The notes under the pieces: model-generated | What the model saw: the letters and a program-made list of their open reading frames with translations, nothing else | The model's database searches: none | What the model was told of the DNA's origin: nothing | Translations under genes and position numbers: made by a program | Source: an uncultured Bacilli bacterium | GTDB taxonomy: Bacteria; Bacillota_I; Bacilli_A; RF39; UBA660 | Assembly: GCA_947632685.1 (NCBI GenBank) | Contig: CANRQD010000036.1 | Coordinates: 1-11,080 of the forward strand | Length of the DNA stretch: 11,080 bases | Direction: 5' to 3' | Shown: positions 7,188 through 11,080 of the stretch, one piece after another | How the letters are laid out: the number at the start of each line of letters is the position of its first letter | How positions within the stretch are numbered: position 1 is the first letter of the stretch

Positions 7188-7216
7188 TTGATTTTTTCTA
7201 TATTTTTTAGTACAAT
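7188..7216 (+). promoter_or_regulatory. Strong sigma-A type promoter for rplM-rpsI
   Basis: TTGATT (7188-7193) and TACAAT (7211-7216) are separated by exactly 17 bases and match the consensus at 4 and 5 of 6 positions. The predicted transcription start near 7223 gives a leader of about 70 bases before rplM. This makes rplM-rpsI an independently transcribed pair. Confidence 0.8.
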
Positions 7217-7221
7217 TATAA

Positions 7222-7280
7222 GCGGTACATTCAAATATCCCCACTGAAATTAAGCCCTGGGAAAGCTTAATTTAAGTAAA
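7222..7280 (+). ncRNA. Structured 5' leader of rplM, candidate L13 autoregulatory leader
   Basis: Between the promoter and the ribosome site is a stretch notably richer in G and C than its surroundings. AAATTAAGC (7247-7255) pairs perfectly with GCTTAATTT (7265-7273) around a nine-base loop CCTGGGAAA. A conserved L13 leader controlling rplM-rpsI is known in Firmicutes (Rfam L13_leader). Position, size and the strong hairpin fit such an element, where free L13 would repress its own operon. I cannot confirm the consensus match by eye, so the Rfam identity is inferred. Confidence 0.55.
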
Positions 7281-7293
7281 AGGAGAGAAAAAA

Positions 7294-7725
7294 ATGAAAA
7301 GTTATATGCAAAAAAAAGAAACTGTAGATCGTAAATGGTATGTAATTGATGCTACTGATAAGCCTCTTGGTAGAGTTGCTACTTTAGCAGCAACATACTT
7401 ACGTGGTAAACATAAACCTACGTTTACACCACATATTGATTGTGGAGATAATATCATTATTATAAATGCAGAAAAAGTTCTTTTAACTGGTAATAAAGAA
7501 GAAAAGAAGATGTATTACAATCACTCTATGTATCAAGGTGGTTTAAGAGAAAGAACTGCAAAAGTAATGAGAGAAAGATATCCTGAAGAAATGGTAGAAA
7601 GAGCTGTTAAAGGAATGCTTCCACATAACAGACTTGGTCGTCAAATGTACAAAAAATTATTTGTATATAAAGGATCTGAGCATAAGCACGAAGCTCAAAA
7701 GCCTGAAGTGCTTGAGGTAAAGTAG
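7294..7725 (+). CDS. rplM: 50S ribosomal protein L13
   Basis: L13 is an early-assembly protein of the 50S subunit. The 143-residue sequence has the family hallmarks: RKWYVIDATDKPLGRVAT near the start, LRGKHKPTFTPHIDCGD, KMYYNHS, and the C-terminal VKGMLPHNRLGRQMYKKLFVY. The start at 7294 follows AAGGAGAG (7280-7287). An inner Met at codon 5 (7306) is possible but has no better ribosome site. Its TAG stop overlaps the ribosome site of rpsI, indicating coupled translation of the pair. No anomalies were seen. Confidence 0.98.
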   Translation: MKSYMQKKETVDRKWYVIDATDKPLGRVATLAATYLRGKHKPTFTPHIDCGDNIIIINAEKVLLTGNKEEKKMYYNHSMYQGGLRERTAKVMRERYPEEMVERAVKGMLPHNRLGRQMYKKLFVYKGSEHKHEAQKPEVLEVK

Positions 7726-7736
7726 GAGGTTAAGTT

Positions 7737-8162
7737 ATGGCAAAAGAAAATAAAAATATTTATACTGGTACTGGACGTAGAAAAACTAGTGTAGCTCGTG
7801 TTTCATTAACTTCAGGAAAAGGAAAAATTACTGTAAATGGACGTGATGTTGAAGAATATTTTACAGATAAAATTTTAATATTAGACTTATGTCAACCATT
7901 AGATGTAACTAAAACTAGAGATATGTTTGATATTAACGTTTCTGTTAATGGTGGAGGTACTTCTGGTCAAGCTGGAGCAATTCGTTTAGGTATTGCTAGA
8001 GCATTATTAGATTATGATAAAACTACACCTGCAGATAGTGAAAATAGTTTTCGTAAAATCCTAAAAGTTAATGGATTTATTACAAGAGACGCTCGTAAGA
8101 AAGAACGTAAAAAACCAGGTTTAAAGAAAGCACGTCGTGCACCACAATTTAGTAAAAGATAA
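7737..8162 (+). CDS. rpsI: 30S ribosomal protein S9
   Basis: S9 sits in the head of the 30S subunit, and its C-terminal tail reaches the P-site tRNA. The 141-residue protein shows TGRRKTSVARV near the N-terminus, the GGGTSGQAGAIRLGIARAL segment, and the basic tail DARKKERKKPGLKKARRAPQ ending in the invariant FSKR. An extra MAKENKN precedes the core. The AGGAGG site at 7724-7729 overlaps the rplM stop codon. A strong hairpin terminator follows 14 bases after the stop, so this is the end of the ribosomal gene block. Confidence 0.98.
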   Translation: MAKENKNIYTGTGRRKTSVARVSLTSGKGKITVNGRDVEEYFTDKILILDLCQPLDVTKTRDMFDINVSVNGGGTSGQAGAIRLGIARALLDYDKTTPADSENSFRKILKVNGFITRDARKKERKKPGLKKARRAPQFSKR

Positions 8163-8176
8163 GATTTACAATTTCC

Positions 8177-8215
8177 AAAGAACTGTAATGAAATATTTCA
8201 TTCAGTTCTTTTTTT
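8177..8215 (+). terminator. Strong rho-independent terminator after rpsI
   Basis: AAAGAACTG (8177-8185) pairs with CAGTTCTTT (8203-8211), and the inner part AATGAAA/TTTCATT continues the stem around a two-base centre with a single bulged T. A run of T follows to 8215. The long stem and T-tract make it the best terminator in the window and separate the ribosomal genes from the sortase island. A second small inverted repeat, TGATAAA/TTTATCA, lies just after at 8217-8232. Confidence 0.9.
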
Positions 8216-8279
8216 CTGATAAATTTTTATCAATATTAATTATTAGATAAGTAATTGAATAATATAGTATTGTAGATGG

Positions 8280-8300
8280 AAAGGAGGTCTAATTAAAATT
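8280..8300 (+). promoter_or_regulatory. Near-perfect ribosome binding site followed by ATT codons
   Basis: AAAGGAGGT at 8280-8288 is the strongest Shine-Dalgarno match in this part of the window. No ATG, GTG or TTG follows in the frame of the surface protein before 8481; the in-frame stop upstream is TAG at 8265. ATT codons at 8292 and 8298 lie 3 and 9 bases after the site. The second has better spacing and yields the typical secretion N-terminus MKKFVN. Confidence 0.65.
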
Positions 8301-9056
8301 AAAAAATTTGTAAACATATTATTTATTGGTGCTATATTATTTTGCTTATTAACTCAATCAGTTAATGCACTAACAAAATGGGAATATAAAGATTGGCAAG
8401 TAGATGAAGGATATGGAAAAAAAGAGCAAATAACATCAAATGTTACTAATTTAAAAGGTGAAACTACAGAAAAAGAAGGTATGAAATATGGACCATACAA
8501 TAAATCAAGCAAAGCAAAATTAAGTGATGGTATAACAGAAGAAGTTTATGTAGGACTAAATAAAGAAAATTACAATAACTCAGATTTATTTGAACTTTCT
8601 ATTGCTCTTAATAATAATTCAAATGAATATTTAACAGAAGCTGTTGTAATGACACAAAAAAGTGGTGATAATTTTGTATTAACTGCAACTTGGGCTAAAG
8701 ATTTTAAGGCTATAATTACAGAAGATGGAGTATATACTTATAAATGGGAATATAAATCATCTAGTGAAGGAAAAATTCAAGTTAAATTTACAGTATTAAA
8801 TTATGATGAAGAAATAAAAACAACAGGATTTATTGAACTTGATAAAGAAGCTAAAGATGCTACTACAGTTAGATATCTTTGGGCATGTAATATAAAAGCA
8901 TCTTATGGAATAGATATCTATACACAATTACCTAATATAGATACACAAGGAATAGAAAATCCAGATACATCTGATAATATATTATTTTATGTAATAATAT
9001 CATTATTAAGTTTACTAGGATTAATATTTATAATAAATAAAATTAAATCTATATAA
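8298..9056 (+). CDS. Secreted, sortase-anchored surface protein with NPDTSD motif and ATT start
   Basis: From ATT 8298 this is a 252-residue wall protein. Residues 1-24 form a signal peptide (KKF, hydrophobic core NILFIGAILFCLL, cleavage after SVNA). The mature part is acidic and rich in Trp, Tyr, Asn and beta-type sequence (WEYKDW, YKWEYKS, VRYLWACN), and I recognise no named domain. At 221-226 is NPDTSD, then a hydrophobic span (about 228-246) and a short basic tail NKIKSI: a complete cell-wall sorting signal of the NPxT kind used by class B sortases. A conventional ATG start exists only at 8481, which would delete the signal peptide and leave a protein that could not be exported, so I place the start at ATT. 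A start-codon mutation that silences the gene, or a sequencing error, are the alternatives. Confidence 0.75.
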   Translation: MKKFVNILFIGAILFCLLTQSVNALTKWEYKDWQVDEGYGKKEQITSNVTNLKGETTEKEGMKYGPYNKSSKAKLSDGITEEVYVGLNKENYNNSDLFELSIALNNNSNEYLTEAVVMTQKSGDNFVLTATWAKDFKAIITEDGVYTYKWEYKSSSEGKIQVKFTVLNYDEEIKTTGFIELDKEAKDATTVRYLWACNIKASYGIDIYTQLPNIDTQGIENPDTSDNILFYVIISLLSLLGLIFIINKIKSI

Positions 9057-9110
9057 AAAAACGAATTTAGTTTTTGGAGAAATTTCCAAAATACTAAATC
9101 GTTTTTATTT
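9057..9110. terminator. Bidirectional terminator between the two convergent surface-protein genes
   Basis: A long imperfect inverted repeat: AAAAACG with CGTTTTT on the outside, ATTTAGT with ACTAAAT in the middle, and TTTTGGA with TCCAAAA inside, with single bulged bases between blocks. The outer A run and T run make it work on both strands. It begins right after the stop of the first surface gene and lies about 40 bases from the end of the opposing one. Confidence 0.85.
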
Positions 9111-9149
9111 TTATAAAATTGAAATATAATCTATAAGTTTATAATTATA

Positions 9150-9809
9150 TTATATTTTTTTTAAATAATATGTAAGACCAAAACCACTAATTATTATAAG
9201 TCCAATTAATAAAAATAAGTTAATATCTGATGTATTAGGATTTTGTTCTTCTAAAATTTCTTTTGCAATTTCTGGAGACCATACTTTATCTCCATTGTTA
9301 GTTGGTATTAAACTAATGGCTTCTGGATCAATTTCAATTATAACATATTGATCATTTGAATTATCTTCATTCCAGTCAAAGGCATATTTATAAGTTAATA
9401 CTGTTCCATTTAAAAGGGCTCTTTTAAGATTTTCAGGAGTAATTCCTACATAATCTCTATATGGAGATGTTTTAACGTCAATTGTTTTATTATCTGGAGT
9501 TGTAACTTTATATTTTGAATCCTTTTGATCATCTGGTTCATCAACTTCAAAACCAATCCAAGCTGCAGGACCTGGTCTTTCTCCATCAGCAGTGTTTTTG
9601 TCTTCTTCTAACATTTTAAATGTTGATGCTGAATATCTAATTGTTGTAGTGTTTCCCTTTGTTTCTAAAGTTCCACTACCAGAAGATAGAGAATCACCTG
9701 TTTTTTGAGTAATATCTCTTACTTCTCCATACGTATCAGCAGCAAATACATTTGTAATTGTTGTTAACAACAATACTGTAATAATAGAAAAAAACATAAA
9801 TTTTTTCAT
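9150..9809 (-). CDS. Secreted, sortase-anchored surface protein with NPNTSD motif
   Basis: This 219-residue protein reads on the minus strand and carries a clear signal peptide, MKKF with hydrophobic core FFSIITVLLLTTI, and cleavage after VFA at residue 23. The mature region is acidic and rich in Asp, Glu, Thr and Pro (EVDEPDDQKD, FDWNEDNSNDQ), probably beta-rich, with no domain I can name. NPNTSD at 190-195, a hydrophobic span (about 197-216) and the tail KKI form a sorting signal nearly identical in layout to that of the convergent surface protein. On its strand GGAGG (genomic 9816-9820) lies six bases before ATG, giving a normal start. The gene faces away from the sortase gene, separated by 60 bases that must hold both promoters; no convincing -35/-10 pair is visible there. 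Confidence 0.85.
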   Translation of the reverse strand: MKKFMFFSIITVLLLTTITNVFAADTYGEVRDITQKTGDSLSSGSGTLETKGNTTTIRYSASTFKMLEEDKNTADGERPGPAAWIGFEVDEPDDQKDSKYKVTTPDNKTIDVKTSPYRDYVGITPENLKRALLNGTVLTYKYAFDWNEDNSNDQYVIIEIDPEAISLIPTNNGDKVWSPEIAKEILEEQNPNTSDINLFLLIGLIIISGFGLTYYLKKI

Positions 9810-9869
9810 AAATTTCCTCCTTATAACATAGTAATAAGTTAGTTATTTTTAATAATGAGGTGGTTATGA

Positions 9870-10736
9870 GTGAAAAAATATCTAACTATAGAAGAATATT
9901 ACAAGACACAGACAATTGATAACAGGAAAAACAAAAAAAGAAATGTATTAATTTGTTTACTTGTTATATTATGTCTTAGTATTATTATCTTCTCACTATA
10001 TACTATATTAGATTGGTATTATGATAATTCCAAAATTCGACAAATAAGTACAGAAATTGATAAAAACATTAATATTAAAAATAATAGTAAAATAGGAAAA
10101 TTAGTAAATCCACCATATAATAAAAATAGTAATTATTATTACTACTCAACAATACCTTTTTATGAAGTTAATTTATCTATTTTATTATCAAAAAATAGTG
10201 ATACTGTAGGATTTATTCGTATTAGAAATACAAATGTAAATTATCCTGTTGTCCAAGCAGATGATAATAATTATTATTTAAATCATTCTTTTGATAAAAC
10301 ACAAAATAAAGCAGGTTGGATTTTTATGGATTATCGAAATGATATAAATAGTCTAAATGATAATACAATTATTTATGGACATGGAAGACTTGATAAAACA
10401 TTATTTGGTTCATTAAAAGATACCTTATCGTCATCTTGGCAAAAAAATAAAGATAATTATGTTGTATTTTTGTCTACACCAAAAGAAAATATGATATTTC
10501 AAATATTTTCTATTTATACTATAAAAAAAGAAGGGTATTACATAACAACAAATTTTAGTAATAATACAAAAAAGCAAAAATGGATTCAAACAATGAAAGA
10601 AAGAAATGTTGCACCAATTGATACTGAGGTTAATGTTAATGATAAATTTCTAACACTATCTACATGTTTAAATAATCAAGGAGGAAGAATTGTTGTTCAA
10701 GCAAAATTAATAAAAATACAAAAGAAAAGTAATTAA
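9870..10736 (+). CDS. srtB: Class B sortase
   Basis: Sortases are membrane-held cysteine transpeptidases that cut a sorting motif and join the protein to peptidoglycan. This one has 288 residues: a cytoplasmic basic N-terminus (NRKNKKR), one membrane anchor (about 25-46), a linker and a catalytic domain from about 100. The triad is H171 in IIYGHGRLDKTLFGSL, C266 in LTLSTC, and R273 in GGRIVVQAKL. The MDYRND segment (153-158) before the His motif and the long insertion before Cys are class B traits. GTG 9870 is the start, behind GAGGTGG (9857-9863); the nearby ATG 9866 is out of frame and stops after 17 codons. Class B enzymes typically use NPxT-type signals, which matches both neighbouring surface proteins, so they are the likely substrates. 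Confidence 0.92.
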   Translation: MKKYLTIEEYYKTQTIDNRKNKKRNVLICLLVILCLSIIIFSLYTILDWYYDNSKIRQISTEIDKNINIKNNSKIGKLVNPPYNKNSNYYYYSTIPFYEVNLSILLSKNSDTVGFIRIRNTNVNYPVVQADDNNYYLNHSFDKTQNKAGWIFMDYRNDINSLNDNTIIYGHGRLDKTLFGSLKDTLSSSWQKNKDNYVVFLSTPKENMIFQIFSIYTIKKEGYYITTNFSNNTKKQKWIQTMKERNVAPIDTEVNVNDKFLTLSTCLNNQGGRIVVQAKLIKIQKKSN

Positions 10737-10813
10737 TTAGTAATTTATTTGTATTTTGAGTCTTTTCTTGTGGCAAAAATAGTTTTTAGCATATATTATT
10801 TTAGGAGGTAGTA

Positions 10814-11080
10814 ATGTTAAAAATAGAATTGTTGCAACAATTGCTTGTAATAGCAATCGCACTTTCTACAATTACATGCGCTTTTATTCAAAAAACAAAA
10901 AAAATATTTAAAAAAAGTAAATATATATGTTTTTATTCTCTTATTGTGAATATAGGATTTAGTGTTATATTTTGCATTAAGTTTACTAACATAACTTTTC
11001 CAACAAGCTTATGGGTCGGTTTATTTTCATTTATAGGTGCTGATACTGTATATAAAACTTTAGAAGGTAAGTTGGCATCT
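10814..11080 (+). CDS. Small multi-pass membrane protein, possibly holin-like (3' end outside window)
   Basis: An open frame of 89 codons starts at ATG 10814 behind a perfect AGGAGG (10803-10808) and runs off the window. The first segment (about 6-26, LLQQLLVIAIALSTITCAFI) is hydrophobic, followed by a basic loop QKTKKIFKKSK, a second hydrophobic span (about 41-60), and a third near 66-82 with the pattern WVGLFSFIGAD. The last visible residues, YKTLEGKLAS, are polar. Two to three membrane spans, small size and a charged loop resemble holin-type proteins of phages, and the WVGLFSFIGAD ending recalls proteins I associate with prophage or conjugative regions. This is memory-based and weak; the family is otherwise unknown to me. 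It follows the sortase gene by 77 bases with no evident terminator, so co-transcription is possible. Confidence 0.6.
   Translation, partial: MLKIELLQQLLVIAIALSTITCAFIQKTKKIFKKSKYICFYSLIVNIGFSVIFCIKFTNITFPTSLWVGLFSFIGADTVYKTLEGKLAS

Noticed and set aside
8481..9056. Annotating the first surface protein from ATG 8481
   Set aside because: It would remove the clear signal peptide and has no good ribosome site, whereas an AAAGGAGGT site sits upstream of the ATT codons.
9866..9919. ATG 9866 as the start of the sortase or of a leader peptide
   Set aside because: It is out of frame with the sortase and stops after 17 codons; the same ribosome site serves GTG 9870.
1..11080. Alternative genetic code with TGA as tryptophan
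   Set aside because: TGA is not used as a stop in any of the 15 readable genes, but Trp is always TGG and no frame runs through an in-frame TGA, so avoidance in AT-rich DNA is enough.
1..11080. CRISPR array, tRNA genes or insertion sequences
   Set aside because: I saw no regularly spaced repeats, no tRNA-like T-loop sequence (GGTTCRANNCC) and no transposase motifs or terminal inverted repeats.

Overview
The window is very AT-rich and compact. It has Shine-Dalgarno sites before almost every gene and carries the distal part of the ribosomal-protein/rpoA gene cluster in the order typical of Firmicutes (Bacillota): rpsK, rpoA, rplQ, then a pair of EcfA-type ATPase genes, truA, rplM and rpsI. Signal peptides, a class B sortase and sortase-type C-terminal anchors point to a Gram-positive cell wall. 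Of 15 readable stop codons 12 are TAA, 3 are TAG and none is TGA; Trp is written TGG, so the standard bacterial code fits and a Mycoplasma-type code does not. My best guess is an uncultured low-GC Bacilli lineage of the Erysipelotrichales/RF39 kind; this is inferred from style and not proven.

Bases 1-1620 hold the end of rpsK, then rpoA and rplQ, closed by a terminator. Bases 1700-4153 hold a cassette not normally found here. It has a UbiA-family enzyme resembling decaprenyl-phosphate phosphoribosyltransferase, a HAD-family phosphatase translated right behind it, and a short-chain dehydrogenase with its own extended -10 promoter. A polyprenyl-phosphate-pentose route is a reasonable hypothesis for this cassette.

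Bases 4175-7160 hold two overlapping EcfA-like genes, truA and a small protein-kinase-like gene. Both EcfA proteins have lost key ATPase motifs, and ecfT, which normally separates ecfA2 from truA, is absent. The surviving motifs of the two proteins fall in one and the same composite ATP site. Bases 7188-8215 hold a strong promoter, a structured leader, rplM, rpsI and a strong terminator.

Bases 8280-10736 form a sortase island: two secreted, wall-anchored proteins in convergent orientation with the sorting motif NPxTSD, and a divergently placed class B sortase. The first surface protein has a full signal peptide only if translation starts at an ATT codon behind a near-perfect ribosome binding site. 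The window ends inside a gene for a small, multi-pass membrane protein.
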